This document shows, one piece after another, positions 1 to 12,451 of a stretch of DNA of 64,000 nucleotides. A model generated the notes under the pieces. That model had not been told where the DNA came from. It saw only the letters and a program-made list of their open reading frames with translations, and did no database searches. This DNA comes from Bilabrum cf. latius (Eukaryota > Bigyra: Bicosoecida > Bigyra > Bicosoecida), in contig OZ237765.1 of assembly GCA_965178125.1 (NCBI GenBank), forward strand, positions 62,001 to 126,000. Direction: 5' to 3'. A program made the translations under genes and the position numbers. Positions within the stretch are counted from its first letter, which is position 1. Each line of letters begins with the position of its first letter.

Positions 1-1461
1 CCTGGGGTACCAGCGGCTGCGCTGCAGTGTGATGCACTTTCCCACTGGACTGCACAATATCGACTACCCGCGAGTGCGAGGCACGTCCATGGTGCGACAT
101 GGATTTTGATTCATTGCCACCACTGGCAGTGGCGGAGGCATCGGCGGATTTTATTGGCCTCTATTTCTTGCCCTTCCGCACGATTCTGCTGGTATTGCCC
201 CGTGCATCCACAGCCGTGGTGCCTGGGTTTACGCTCAGCCTCTCCCAAAACGAGGCGGGCAGGCTCTCCGCGGACAGCTGCGACTCGAATCGCCAGTAGG
301 TTGGCAGCGCCGGGCTCATGATCCGGAAGGCGTCCAGGCGAGCGGCCATGGAAGGGAAGACAACCTCTAGTCCGGTGCTGCTCGATGGATAATTGCGGGC
401 TAGAGACCGCTCCATCTCGAGGTACAGCAGTTCGATAGGGAGACCGATCCAGCCGCTGAGCATTAACTTATTGGTGATTTCCTCCGCCGTCAGCGTGTCG
501 GTATTCAACTGCGCATACTCTGCACGAGTGTAATATGCATACTTTATGGCCACTGTGGCCGGACGACTGCGACAAAGGTTATTGGGCAAACGAAAGGCAG
601 AGGAAAATGCACCGAGCAAGTGATCAGCCTGTGCATTTCCCGGCATTCGACTACTGATACCGCTTTGCTGAGAGCTAATGCATGTGGCTTACAGAGCAAA
701 AAGTCTGCGAACAATAGAGCGACGAGGCAGGCGTGCTGGTGGGGCTGTCATTGATGGAGGCTCGTAGGCTCGAATATGATGTGCCGCCACGTCTCCAAAT
801 GGCATGCTTTCATCGAGCTCACACATGAAACGCGACGTACTCTACCGTGTACAACGACTCATAGCCCTTTTCTGTGTAGTAAGGCGCTACGATCATGATC
901 ATCCACATTGTCTGGAGCAGTAGCTAGAAGATGAACGGCCCTGGGCTCAAGCAGCTCGAACAATCTGGAAGAAACGAACGGTTGTAGAGACCGTGGATTC
1001 CATGATACCACCATATGACTGGGGTAGTGAGTACGGCGAAATAATTATACATGAACTCGGGCAGGAACTGGTCCCAGTGAAACTCGACCTGCGATAGGAT
1101 AGGCACTTCCGCTAGCTCGACTGTGACACCCACTAAGCCCGCAAGACTTATTCGGGTACGAATGGTGGAAATGTATATGCATTACATCGAAAACATTCAT
1201 TAAGCATCTCACCCTCGCATCGTCGCGACGAAGAAGCAGCTCAACAGCCTCAGCCGTTCGGAGTGTCTGTGCGATTATGGGTATGCTCGGCGTCTGCACC
1301 GGTTCTTCCTTATCCACTGGATTCTGCCAAAAACTAGAGGACTTAGATTCAAGTCTACTTCGCATGGTGAGACCCCTTGTGTACCCAATGAACATCCGCG
1401 ATTGCTTTTCGTTTCGCGGTCGCAACCGCATTACATTATTTGGTCGCATCACTGATGGCAT
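1..1461 (-). CDS. Multi-pass membrane protein, C-terminus off the window (partial)
   Basis: I do not recognise the family. Three exons fit on the minus strand: 1461-1213, 1088-823 and 566 to beyond position 1. Donors are GTGAGA and GTGAGC, and both acceptors end in CGCAG after a short pyrimidine-rich stretch, with phases that match. Exon 2 encodes aromatic-rich hydrophobic segments (FAVLTTPVIWWYHGI, then LLLQTMWMIMIVAPYY), so at least two membrane passes are likely. TAG at 924-926 sits between FIF and LLLQTM, inside a hydrophobic segment, and TAG at 161-163 follows a KGKK tail. Both are read as Gln and the frame stays open to the window edge. The ATG at 1461 lies only 54 bases after the stop of the JmjC gene on the same strand. 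The gene model is fairly firm; the function is unknown. Confidence 0.6.
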
Positions 1462-1515
1462 GGGATGATCCTTGACTGGCCAAGCGCACTCGCACCCCGT
1501 CCAGTAAACACAACA

Positions 1516-3774
1516 TTACCCAACCAAAAACTTTCCGCCCGGCCCGCTCGCCCACGCCAGGCTCGCATCCGTCTCCACGAGCCACCCGCCCTCCGAGTCG
1601 CCGACCTCTTCCCGCTGCACTGCCTCGCCCGAGGCGACTGCCCGCCGCAGGCGCACGTCCCTGGGCCGCTGCCACCTCCCTGTCTCCTCCTGCAGGTGCA
1701 CAGGGCCCTCCCCCTTCCCGGGCCCACCCCCAAGCACTCCCGCCCCCTGTGGCCTGCTCGACTGCCCCATGGCCCCCCTCCACAGGGGACTCTCAGGTGG
1801 TACACCCAGCACCCCCACCCCCACCTCCGCCCCCACTTCGGGGTCACCTCCGAACTCCACCTGGCCCCTCTTCCTCCTCCCCCCGCTACCCCCTTTGAAC
1901 CCCTTTCCCCCTCTCCTTGCCCCAGCCTACCCCCCCAGCGGCGCCATCTCACCCGTGAAAGCCGCTTGCCACCAGGGGAACAAATGCTTCTCCATGTCTT
2001 CGCACAGCGCTTTGGAGGGCTTGGACAACAATTCCGATTGGCCCATCTGATTCCCAGTGCCATCGCATTCCCGCCGCAGCACGTAGGCCAGCATCTGCCA
2101 GTTGTCCCCAGTCACCACGCTGCCAGACATGGCCAGATCCAGCCCATCCCAGTCCTCGGGCTCGGACCGGGGATCCCTCTGCCTCAAAGGGTCCACGATC
2201 CTGGGGATGCCGCCTTTCGTCTGGTGCCAGTAGCCCTTGGGGTAGTACAGCAGTTCCCCCGGCATGAGATCCGCCCACCGGCAGGATGCCCTCTGCACGA
2301 GGGGGAATTTCTTGAAGTCGGGACGGAACATGTCCACCTCGCCCACCTGGTACAGGAGGGCAGTCTGGTTCGCGGGGCAGATGACCCACCGTTTGACGCC
2401 CGCCAGCTGCAGCTGCCATGACCCGCTGTGGATCGCGTCCCAGTGGAAGTTGATCCCAGCCCCGGGGGCCCCCATCGTCACCATGTCCCACCGCGTGATG
2501 TCCAAGAACTCCTCCATCAGAGCCTGCGAGCTGAAACCACCCTCCAGCCAGAAGCGGTCAGACCGGAACAATGGCGGGATGACGTGCCTCTCCGGCGCCC
2601 CCTCCCCCTCGGTACCCCCCTCCCCCTCCCCCTGCCCCTCCCAATCCATGCCAGTGTGCCCCCTCAGCTCGTCCCACAGAGCACGGGGGGGGCGGTAGAA
2701 GGCGTAAGGGGTCCGGAGCCTCGCGCCTGCACCCGGGCCCCTCCCCGGGTCATCCTCGTGAAACACGGACAAAATCCTGCGGTCCTGCTCCGTGGCGTTC
2801 CCGCCCCTGGCCCTCTGCTGCGCGGCGCGGATCATGCGGAACCTCTTCTGTTGCGGGAAGAGCTCCCTCTCCCAGCGGCCCACCCGCTTGAGCAGGCGCT
2901 TGACGGCCTCCACCACTGGCATATCGAAGGCCTGAGCCAGGGTGCGGTCGAGACCGTGGGGGTACAATCCGGTGTCGCTGATGGGCTTGGTCTCGTCGCC
3001 CGGTCGGATCGTGCCTGCGCGCACCTGCTCGTTGTGTGTGGCGAGCGCCTGCTTGCGGCGCTCGGCGGTGTTGGCCTTGCCAAACCAGCGTGCCAGCGAG
3101 GTCGCTGTGATATTCTTGTGTGGAAGCGGTAGACCAATGTCTGTGAGTATGAATGACTCCCTGCCCTCCAAGTAGTCGCGGTACTGAGGCAGATAAATAT
3201 CCGCTGCCCGTATTCGGGCCAGTGGCGCCAGAGGGATCCGCTGGAGCCCTTCCTCGGCCTCCCGCTTTGCCTCCTCGAGATCGACCATCGCTTTCTGCTC
3301 CTGGCGCTCGCATTCCCACATATTGAATGTCGCACTGTCGCCAAAAGGGTCCAAGTCGATCGAATGCTCGAGCCGAGTCCTGGAGTCCTGAATGTTTCCC
3401 TGTCGCATCTCACTCACAGCCACATTATTTAAAACACCCGGATCATTCGGATTCTCCTAGAGAGCGAGCAAAAAATAATGCAGCGCTCCGCTCTCGTTGC
3501 CCTTCTGGCCTTCACTTATTCCTCGGTCCATGAAGTCATTCACTCGATCCTGGCTGGTAAGGGCAAGCGTCGTCACTGCAGCCATGACAATAAGAACAAT
3601 CATGATCCCAACGCACGACACTACGCGCCGATACGAGGCGCAGTTTGCAGATGATGTGTGTGGTGTCGGCTTGACCCGGATGCCGACAGTGCGGTGCAGC
3701 CTGCGCTGGCACCGGCGGTGCTGTAACATACAAACCGAACCTGATTCATGCGGCCAATAATTTTCACTTTTCAT
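1516..3774 (-). CDS. Membrane-anchored TPR-JmjC domain oxygenase
   Basis: Likely a Fe(II)/2-oxoglutarate-dependent hydroxylase or demethylase of the JmjC (JMJD6/FIH-like) class. One hydrophobic segment lies near residues 51-72, followed by a TPR-like block (about 78-150). The JmjC core contains an H-W-D pair near residue 442 (FHWDAIHSGSWQLQLAG) and a distal His near 515 (YPKGYWHQ), which are the three expected iron ligands. TAG at 3457-3459 falls inside the TPR block (YFLLAL then ENPNDPG), and TAG at 1927-1929 precedes a Gly-rich tail. Both are read as Gln. The stop is TAA at 1516-1518. The first ATG (3774) overlaps the stop of the upstream gene, so the in-frame ATG at 3729 is a serious alternative start. 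The substrate cannot be inferred. Confidence 0.8.
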
Positions 3775-4703
3775 GGCACGCCCGCCTTCCCTGGTCCGCT
3801 TCCGTCTTCCCCTTTCACCCACACGCAGGCCTCCACGCACACCTGCGCCCGATCAAACACGACCCAGCTGGCCCACGGCTCGGCCACCTCGCCCTCCGAC
3901 CCCGGCGCACTCGTCACGCGAGTCCACCGCCCTGGCCTGAGCACCCCACCAGAACCAGCCCCCTCTCCGTCTGCAAGCCTCCCCAGGGCCGCAGCTGCTA
4001 CGGCAGCAGAAACGGGCCCGCCCACAGGAAGCACCCCTGCTGCAGAGCCACTGGTCTGCATGCCCCCGCTGGCCCCCTCCGTGCCCTCCACCGCCGTGTC
4101 GCCGTCCTCCGCGTACCAATCGTCACACCACTCCGCGTCCTCGGATGGATCGGTGCAGCGCTTGCCCAGCCACATGAGGCTGTCGGCATCCCCGGGCGCG
4201 GCGCCCCGGGTGGTTCCGCAGAGCACAGGGGCCTCCCTCCCGAGGGCCGCGCGCACCAGCAGAAGCATGCACTCGTCACACCCCAAGGCCCCTGCATCCG
4301 CCAGCGCGCCCTCGGGCCGGTCGAACAACCTCAGCCCACGGGGACAGCCCCCCAGCCCGGTAAGGCCCGAGGATGCCTCACCAGGCTCGTCGATCGGAGC
4401 CATGGCACCGTGGGCCAAAACTGCCAGCTCCTGCCCCTGCCGCACCGCCGTCCACAACAGCCGAACATTCCGGGAAACGTCCCCTTTCCCCCCCTCCGTT
4501 GTTCCCTGGCGAAGCACAGCCTCGCTCCCCTTCGCCAGCCCTTCCCACCGCGCCTCTCCAGATCCGGATCCCGATCGCGCCCCCTGCATGGCCCACTTGA
4601 CTCGCAGGGCGCGCTGGAACGCGCTGAAGGCTGCGTGTTCCCCAGCGTGCCGGCAGCGGAAGGCACCGAGCACTTTCATTGCCTGTGGGCTGCTAGCCGT
4701 AAC

Positions 4704-4749
<46 letters not shown>

Positions 4750-6372
4750 GACAGACCTGTCCCCGCTGCATCAGGGGCAGGCGGCAGGGACAGGGACAGG
4801 GAGGCCTCCGGTCCCGCGCTAGGGGCACCTTCCTCACTCGTCACACCCACTGGCGCGCAGCACAGAGCGGCGATGGCCCGGCCCATGCGAGACCCAGGCA
4901 GCACGGCTCGCAAGGCGCGCCCTGTGGCCAGGCACAGCGCACTCGCAGGGGGGATGGACCCAGCGAGGTTCCCCTGCCGCCGGAGTGCAGCCAGTCGGCA
5001 GGCATGGGCCAGGGCAGGTGCAGACCACCGCCGCAGCAGCAGCAGAGAGCGCAACCCGCGGCGCAGGGATCTCGCGGTTGCAACCGGCGGCAGCTGTGTG
5101 TCGGGGACAGCCCTGGGCTTGAGCAGGGGGACGAGGCCGAGTGCCTCTCGCCAGAGGCGCAGGGCGGCGCGACGAATGCGGTGTGACGAGCGCAGCTTGT
5201 CGTCAGCCCTGTCCCCATCCCCCTCGTCTTCGTCCTCGTCGCCCTGGCCCTCGTCACACTCGTCACCCTGGTCCTCCATGGCCTCCAGCTCTCCCACGAG
5301 CGACCCCATGGACCGCATGGCGCCCTCCAGATGCACCTCCTCCACCAGCTCCAAGAGACCAGTCCAATCCTGCACCCAAGTCGGCTGGCTGGATGCACCC
5401 TCTATCGCGCCTTGCTATTCCCCCGACGTGCCAGCGGCGCCCTCGGCTCCATCGCCCTCCTCCTCCTCCTCTAGCATCGCATCAAAGGCCGCCTCGTCCT
5501 TGGCTGCCTGTCCCTCCTTCTTGGCTAAGACAGCCGCCTCGGGCCCGGGTCCCCGCATCCCCTCGGCCAGCAGCCCCCGCACCACGCGAGCCGGAGCACT
5601 GGCCCTCGCCATCAGCTGCTCAACGGACATGCGGAACGGGGGGATGCCATCCACGGGCGCGAGGCCCGGCATGCCCCCGAACAGCACCTGCCACTCTCCG
5701 TCATCTTCTTCATCTTCCTCCTCTTCACCCCCCTTGCCTTTCCGGCCTCCACGCTTCGATGCCGAGGATCCTGCTCGACCCCCCTTTCTCGCCTTCTTGC
5801 CAGTGGACAGCCGGCCCTTTCTCGCCGATTTTGCGCGCTTGGCAGGAGTCGGCGACCGTAGCATGTCCTCGAATTCACCCTCGGTGTCCAGTTGGCTTGC
5901 CTGCTCGGCACGACGGCGCTTGCGCTTGGGCTGCTTCGCTGGGGTCTCCGCGCCGGACTCATCACCCGAACTGCTTGCGGCACCACCCCTTTTTGCCAGC
6001 CTGCCTTTTCTCGGCTTCTTTGCACTAGCTGGGGCATCCTCTACTCGGTCATCGGCAGCCCCTTGAGCATTCGCGTACGCATCAGGCAAGGCTGCCTTGA
6101 TGGCAGGCTTGAACTTCTTGACTTCGTGTCGGCTCACTCCAAGGCGCTTACCGAGCTGCAATGCAAATTTAAACGCAATTTCAATGAAACACATACTTAG
6201 TATGCGACCCACATTATCCACGGTTAGGAGAGCAGATGCACTGGGATACTAATCTCACGGATTTCAGAAGCTGCTTGAATGTGATACTGCTCAGGTCGAC
6301 ACCGTCCGCATACTGGCTACTAATGAAGGCAAACAGATGCCTTTCAACATCCCCCTTCGTAACCTCAGACAT
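3771..6372 (-). CDS. DEK_C-type domain protein with low-complexity tail
   Basis: Two exons: 6372-6259 (38 codons, MSEVTKGDVERHLF...) and 6155-3771. The intron begins GTGAGA, ends TTGCAG and is in phase. Residues 1-70 resemble a DEK_C/SWIB-like helical DNA- or chromatin-binding domain (FKQLLKS joined to LGKRLGVSRHEVKKFKPAI). Basic Lys/Arg-rich stretches, acidic runs and a poly-Ser tract follow; the poly-Ser comes from the CTG repeat near 4708-4746. One TAG at 5415-5417 is read as Gln and joins two long open stretches. The TGA stop (3771-3773) shares bases with a possible ATG of the next gene. A nuclear chromatin-associated role is an inference from the domain; the long C-terminal half matches nothing I know. 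Confidence 0.65.
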
Positions 6373-6484
6373 AATCGCGGATGGAAGGGGAGGCACCAGT
6401 TCAATTTACCTAGGAAGCTCAATATCGAATCAGTCTCTCGAATTCAAAAATTCGCTCGTCACACCAAAACTCAGACAATGCTTG

Positions 6485-6517
6485 CCTGACCTAAAGCATC
6501 TAGGCTACCGCCTATTC
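6485..6517 (+). repeat. 33-base direct repeat, copy 1
   Basis: This 33-base stretch, beginning cctgacctaaagcatc and ending ccgcctattc, recurs exactly at 6705-6737. The two copies are 220 bases apart in the gap between the DEK_C gene and the leucine-rich-repeat gene, and the hairpin at 6629-6649 lies between them. Confidence 0.9.
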
Positions 6518-6628
6518 TGAGAGAAGCAAGAAGATAATCGGATTAGATCGACTGATCTGGTCCAATTGTCTCGCTATGAGGCTCTCACTTGGTACTATTG
6601 TATGCTTATTTGCTATTATTTGTGAGTG

Positions 6629-6649
6629 CCGGGGAGTCGAGCTCCCCGG
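6629..6649. other. GC-rich perfect hairpin between two direct repeats
   Basis: CCGGGGAG and CTCCCCGG form a perfect 8-bp stem around a 5-base loop. A second, smaller inverted pair (GTGCACTTTAGTGC) lies about 20 bases further right. It could be a small structured RNA, a 3' processing element of the leucine-rich-repeat gene (which ends at 6778), or a remnant of a small mobile element. The rest of the 405-base gap (6373-6777) is AT-richer and has no gene I can support. Confidence 0.5.
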
Positions 6650-6704
6650 TATAGTTACGTGCACTTTAGTGCGCTAGAATGAGGTATAACTAGAAGTGAT
6701 TGCA

Positions 6705-6737
6705 CCTGACCTAAAGCATCTAGGCTACCGCCTATTC
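6705..6737 (+). repeat. 33-base direct repeat, copy 2
   Basis: Exact second copy of the repeat at 6485-6517, lying just past the end of the leucine-rich-repeat gene. Confidence 0.9.
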
Positions 6738-6777
6738 GTCGTGAACGTCCAGCCATAGCATGCTTCCAGGTCGTATC

Positions 6778-9700
6778 TCAGCCCATGGGTCTCCATGGCT
6801 CGGGCAACATGCCGCCGATCACCAGCGGATCCACCCACGCCTGCGTCTCCAGCGCATCCACCGACCCGCCCACCGGCACCAGGCCAGAGCCGCCCACTCT
6901 GCCGCCTACCAGCGCCCCGCCCGCCTTAGAGCCAGATGCACCGGACCCCCCTTTACGCCTCCCCGCCGCATCCGCCACGGGCCCCTCCCACGCCCCCTCC
7001 ACCCCCACGGCCAGCACCACACGGGATTGAGGCCGCAGAGCCACTGCCTCCCTCAGGCCAAACCACGCCCCCGCGAATGGCACGCACACCCCGCCCTTTG
7101 CCCCGCTGTTCCTCAGCCAGGCATCGTCCCGGGGACCCTCCGAAGTTCCTGCTGCCAGCCACACGCAGCTCCGATCGCGGATCGCATGCCTCACGGCAGC
7201 CTCCCCGGCCCCATCCGTCAGAGGTCCCCCCAGCCCCGGGCCCGGCTCCCCGCCCGTGGCCCCCCGATCATCGCCATCACGATGGTGCCCCGGGCCCAGC
7301 TCGCCCACCCTCGCGCACGGGTCGTCTTCGTCACGGCCCCTCCCCCGCATGACCGCCACAAGCGAGGCACCAGGGGTGCACTGCACTGCAGCACCCCCTC
7401 CCACCCCCTCCTCCCGCGGCCCCACTGCAGGCCCCTCTCCGAGACATGTCCCCCTGCAGTCCACAGTGAGGCAGTGCCCCAGCCCCAGCCCCGCCAGTCC
7501 ACCGAGCACAGCCGCATCCCCCGCCGCCGCCACCTCGAGGGCCCTCTCCACGGAGCTGCCGTCCCTCAATGAGGCACCCGCGATCCACCGGTAGGCCTGT
7601 CCCGCCGTGCCCTGGCCCAGACTGAACCCTGCTGCACTCGTCACACCAGAGGACCCTGTGCCCTTGCTAAGCTCGGGGCCCCCTGCCTCGGCTGCGGCTG
7701 CTCCTCCGCGCCTACCTCCACTCGTCACACCAGCGGACCCCTGCACGTGGGCGGCAGCCGCCAGCGCCCTTGCACAGGCAGGGTGCATGGCTCCCGTGAC
7801 TGCCATGTGCCTCAGAGACCGGAACAGACCACCTCTCCCGTCTCCACCTGGCCCTCCGCCCGACACTTCCTGCAGGTCCTGTGACAGCGCCGCACATGCA
7901 GCCCGTAGTGCCCTGGGCCTGTCCCTCTTTGCCCACCCAGGTGCGCTCCCACCCTCCTGCACCGCCACCCCCGCGCCACTGCCGGCCCCCTCGCCGTCCC
8001 CCTCGTGTTCCCTGTTGAGCAGAAGCGCGCTCCTCCTCTCCCCCAGCTGCTGCCCATGCAGCACACCCCCCGTCCCCGCCCCTGCCTCCCACTCCCCATC
8101 CGAGCAATCGGCGAGCAGCTCGCCCACCCCCGAGGACACCTGCCCCGATCCCGGCACAGGTCCACCTGCACTCCCGCTGCCACCCACCTGGGCGCCACCA
8201 GCAGCATCACCAGTACCGTCACCGTCGCTGTCGCTGTCGTCTTCCTCGGGGCCTTGCCCGCCAATAGGTGAAGCGGCATGGGCTGCCACTGCTGCCCCTG
8301 CTACCCCTTGGCCCGTCCCTGCTCCGGATCTTCCGCTGGGCCCAGTGCCGCTTGGAGCAGCCAGGTGTCGCCAGCCAGGCAGCGCGAGCAGCGGCGCAAA
8401 CTCAACGGATAGATCCCTCCAGGCACTCGCGCACCCATCGGACCTGCCGGCCAGCTGCCCCACCTGCAGTGCAGTGCACACGGCGCCCAGCCCCAGAGCA
8501 TCCCACCCCAGCCCAGCCGCCTCCTCCTCCTCCGTCGGCTCCCGCAGCGTCCGCCGCAGCAGCCGCACCCTGCCCCTGCCCGTGTCCACGCCGCCGCCAT
8601 CTTCACCTGACAAAGCACCCCCTGGCTTGCTTGTGCTCGCACCTGTCCCTGCCTTGCGTCTCCCAGCCCAGCTGCCGGCGGATGGAGGCTTGTACGCCCC
8701 TGTGCCTCCTGTGGTGGAGCTGCTAGCTCCCTTTGCTGCAGTGGCTCCTGCTGCACCACCATCACCTCCTGTAGATCTAGATGGGTGCAGCACACCCGCC
8801 GCGGGTTTGGCCATCCTCCTGAGCATGTCCAGCATCGCCTCTCCATCCATGTCCACAGCGGCAGTCACCTTCGCAAAGGCCTCCTGCCTTGGCCGCATCT
8901 CGAGCGACCTCAGCAGAGGGAGGCAGGCGGCCACGAGCATGGTCCGGGGGTGCATCCTGTGTGCCCCGCTGACTCGGAGGGTCCTGAGGGGGCTCCCCGC
9001 TAGTCCATGCCTCAATTCGATCGGAGAGGTGCTGGCGCTCAACCCCCTTGTGGGGTCACTTGCCCCCGCTGGACCCCTGCCCCCACCCCGGGGGCTCCGC
9101 GGGGCCATCGCCGGCAGGGTCACCCTCACTTCCGCTGTCTCCTTGGGGTGGCAAGCCATCGCCACGCGGCCCGCCACTCCCAGTGACCGCCCCACGGTTA
9201 GGATGGGGGACGCCCTAAGTGACCCCACGGTGGGGGGGAAGGACAGGTCCAGGTGCTCCAGGCGAGGCACGGCGCACAGCAGTGCAGACAGGTCCACAAC
9301 ATGTCCGTTGAGCTGCACAGTGCTCCCACCGCTGCCCCCTGCCGTGGCGCCTTGCACCCACATGCGCCGCATAGTCTGCCGCAGCACCCCCACGGCCACG
9401 GGGCCCCCAACTGGGGAGGGGCCTGCCTCCTCCCGGGGAGCTGCGCGGGTGCCTGTAACGCACCACCTGTGACGAGTGCGCGGCGCCGTTACTGCCCCAC
9501 CAGCCCCAGCTCCATCCCTACGCCCGCCCAGATCGATTCCGTCTGCCCCCCGCCCCGCCGCACGGTGCTCGTCTTCATCATCCCCACTGCCCGCCTCATC
9601 TTCATCGCTACTGCTGCTGCTCAGCGCCAGCCCACGCATCAAGCCCCCCCCCTGCCCACCCCTCCCTGTACCTGGCCTGCCGCCCCGCCCAGCACCACCC

Positions 9701-11916
9701 CTCCCCTCAGATGCAGGCCCCTTCCCCCTCGCCCTCCCGCGCCTGCCACCGCCCCCCTCTGGCCCTCTCGCGCCCCGGCCACGCACGGCCCCTAGCCCAA
9801 GCGCCTCCCTCGCACTCGTCACACGCCCTGCCATCTCTTCTACGCCCGCCTTGTTCCCCTCCAGAGGATCCTCGTCCATCGCCGCCCCTGACAGCAGGAC
9901 ACCCGCCGACTCGGCCGCCCCCGGCAGATGCAGCGGCCCGGTCTCCAGCTCGAGCTCGAGTGCCCGCAGGGTGCACCAGGGCCCCTCCGAGGAGACGTCG
10001 CCCGTGGCGGTGTGACGAGCGGCACGCTGCCCCAGATCGACGCACGTGGGCAGCAGCCCGCCCCCTGCCTCCGCCACGGCACACGCACTCGTCACAGCCC
10101 TAGGGTCCAGGTCCTCGTCCTGCAGACACCTGGCCCTGCACCGCAGCACGAGGAGCCTCTTGAGGGGCCGCAGCAGCTCCAGCACCGCGGCGAAGGACAG
10201 GCACCGAGTGGTCTCCGCCGGGAGAGCCAGCGCCCGCAGGCACTCGCATAGGCCCGTGGTCACCGGCGCCAGCATGTCTCGCACCAGCAGCTGCGTGCGC
10301 CCCACGGCCCGCCCAACCTCCCTGGGCCCGCACAGCCGGGGGTCCAGCGCCTCCGGCCCCCCTCTGAGCCCCTCCCCGCCCACTGTGACGGCCCACCCAC
10401 GCACGGACACCAGCGGATCCCCGCTGTCCGTCTCACTCGTCACACTCATCGGCTGGCTAAGGTCGAGGTACCGCAGCCCCGCACCCCCCCCTGCACCCCC
10501 CCCTGCCACGCCAGCCCCCCTTCGATGCAGCGCCTGCACCAGCGCCCGCGCCCCCTCGGGGTCCAGCCGGTGCCCCCGCAGATCCAGGGCCCGCCAGCGC
10601 CGGCCGGTGCCCTCCCCCCCCAGCACGAGGTCCGACACGTTCTCTATCCCGAATCGGTTGCAACCGCTCCCGTCCTCCGCCTCCGCGGTTGCAACCGCCG
10701 CCTGCCCCGCGAGCGCCAGCCTCCATTCCCTCAGCTCCCGCACCAGCCCATCATCCGCCGCCTCTCCGCCCGCCGAGGCACGCAGCGCCAGGCGCTCCAC
10801 CCGCATGGGATCGTCCTGCTGCTGCTGCTGCTCCTCGCCTTCACTCGTCACACCCTACCGCCGCACCGTCTCCTCCACGGTCTCGAGTCGCAGGGCAGCC
10901 GAGCGAGGCACCACCCTCGCCCCCGCCAGCCGGAGTGCCCCGAGCTGGGGAGCCCCCTTGCGGAAGGCGCGGATATCCACGGCCCCGCAGCCCCGCGCGT
11001 CCATGGCCCGCAGGCCTCGGGGAACAGCGACGCCCCTGAGGGAGGCCAGCGAGGCGCCATGCGTGCGCCCCAGCAGCAGCACCCGCAGGCCGCGCCAGGC
11101 CCCCAGCAGTCCCCAGTCCCAGGGGAGCCCACTGGAGGAAGACAAAGAGGAAGAGGCGGATTGGGCAAAAGAAGAAGTCGAGCCAACGATCCCGCTGCCG
11201 CTTGCAGCATTGGCCTGCCGCATCGCCCTCCCCATTCGTTGCGCCCTGCGGGCCATGTCCGAGCGTCTAAGCTGCTGCTGGGCCCGCCTCGCGTCTGCAT
11301 GGATGCTCTTCTCCAGCTTGCTGCCCGGGGGCGCCCTCGTCGAAGCGTCGATCGACTCGGCGCTCTGGGCGCCGGTGGGCAGCTAGGCGCCGCGCATGTC
11401 CAGGCACAGGAGGGCGTCCCGGGCGGATTCGCCTGCGAGAGGGTGTTCGGTCCATTTTAGCTCCGCGGCAGGTCCCTGCTCCCGGCCGCCGGCGTGCACG
11501 TGCTCGTCGTCGGCCGGCTCCCGGGGACCTCCCACCATGCGAGCGAGCAACGACCCGAGCTCCTCTTCCCCGAGCGACGCACCCTGGAAACTGAACCCAT
11601 TTGCATACGGGAATGTAATTGGTGAGATTTCTCGAGTCAAGCGCGACAGTTCGTCTGATGGGATGGAGTCCAGGCGCAGGGACTTGCTGGCGTGGCACTA
11701 CTAAAAGCTGCGAAATCCAGCCCACGATGCACCTTGCAGCGGCTTTCGCGCCTGAACAAGGTGCATCTAGTCGGTCGAAAGGCTATCCAGGTAGCCTGTT
11801 CGAACCGTGCGCCTCAAGTAGGCCCTGGAATCTTCCGCTATGAGGCCTGCCATCCCATCAAGTAGAAGCTCTTCCAGCGATGCACCACCGGATGTCTGCA
11901 CAAAGCACTCCGCCAT
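6778..11916 (-). CDS. Very large leucine-rich-repeat protein
   Basis: A single open frame of 1712 residues if TAG is Gln; it starts at ATG 11916 (MAECFVQTSGG) and ends at TGA 6778-6780. Leucine-rich-repeat-like segments are scattered along it, for example LRVLLLGRTHGASLASL, WRALDLRGHRLDPEGA, LRYLDLS and LEHLDLSF. Long Gly/Ala/Ser-rich spacers separate them. Five TAG codons occur at 11767-11769, 11698-11700, 11701-11703 (two in a row), 11383-11385 and 10855-10857. The last lies between a repeat ending VEETVRR and GVTSEGEEQQQQQ. A scaffold or substrate-adaptor role is typical of such proteins but nothing specific is visible. The sequence is dense in the GTGACGAG word. The repeats are confident; the family is not. 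Confidence 0.65.
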
Positions 11917-12451
11917 AATTGAGTCAGATCGATTGAATATTGTAAAAGTTCAGTTGTCACTTCTTGAGAGACTCAACAACAAAGAAATGGTTGTGAACCT
12001 GGCTCGCATGGATCGGGCATTCGAAACCGGAATCAGCCCGAGGCATACGGCGCCCCGGGCCGCCGCCACTGGCAGCGACAAACACCGTGCGGCGCTGCAA
12101 ACACCGCGTTAGTCCACCCGCACTGCTCCTTGCAGCCCACCATACTACTCCACTCCGCCCCACCGAGCTCCCAGCTCCCACAGGCCATGCCAGTTGGGTG
12201 CCTGCGACCCCTGGTGCGTCAAGTTGTCCCGCTGCTGGGCCGAGGGCCGTCTCTCGGGCTACCCAGCGCTGCGTGGTCCCAGGCCCGGCCAACTCATGCT
12301 GCCATGCACGATCGCAGCTGGCGGTGACTTGGTGGTGTACAGCACTTCTGAACCTCGGCTGGATCCGAGACATCGGGGGTCTCAGCTGAGCTTCACGACC
12401 TAGCTGCACCCTGCCGGCCTGGAGGCGGTCTGTCTTATGCCGGTACAGTGA
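11917..12451. other. Intergenic stretch, no supported gene
   Basis: The part next to the leucine-rich-repeat gene (about 11917-12010) is AT-rich and reads like a 5' leader. The rest is GC-rich, with open frames on both strands, but none has a start, a motif or a matching intron that I can support. Confidence 0.4.

Noticed and set aside
3748-6066. Plus-strand Ser/Pro-rich frame of 772 residues
   Set aside because: It is the antisense of the DEK_C gene; it has no domain, and GC-rich coding DNA commonly leaves such antisense frames open.
7607-9472. Plus-strand Pro/Ser-rich frame of 621 residues
   Set aside because: It is the antisense of the leucine-rich-repeat protein, with no motif of its own.
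11795-11815. GTTCGAACC, tRNA T-loop-like
   Set aside because: It lies inside the leucine-rich-repeat coding sequence, and no stems form around it.
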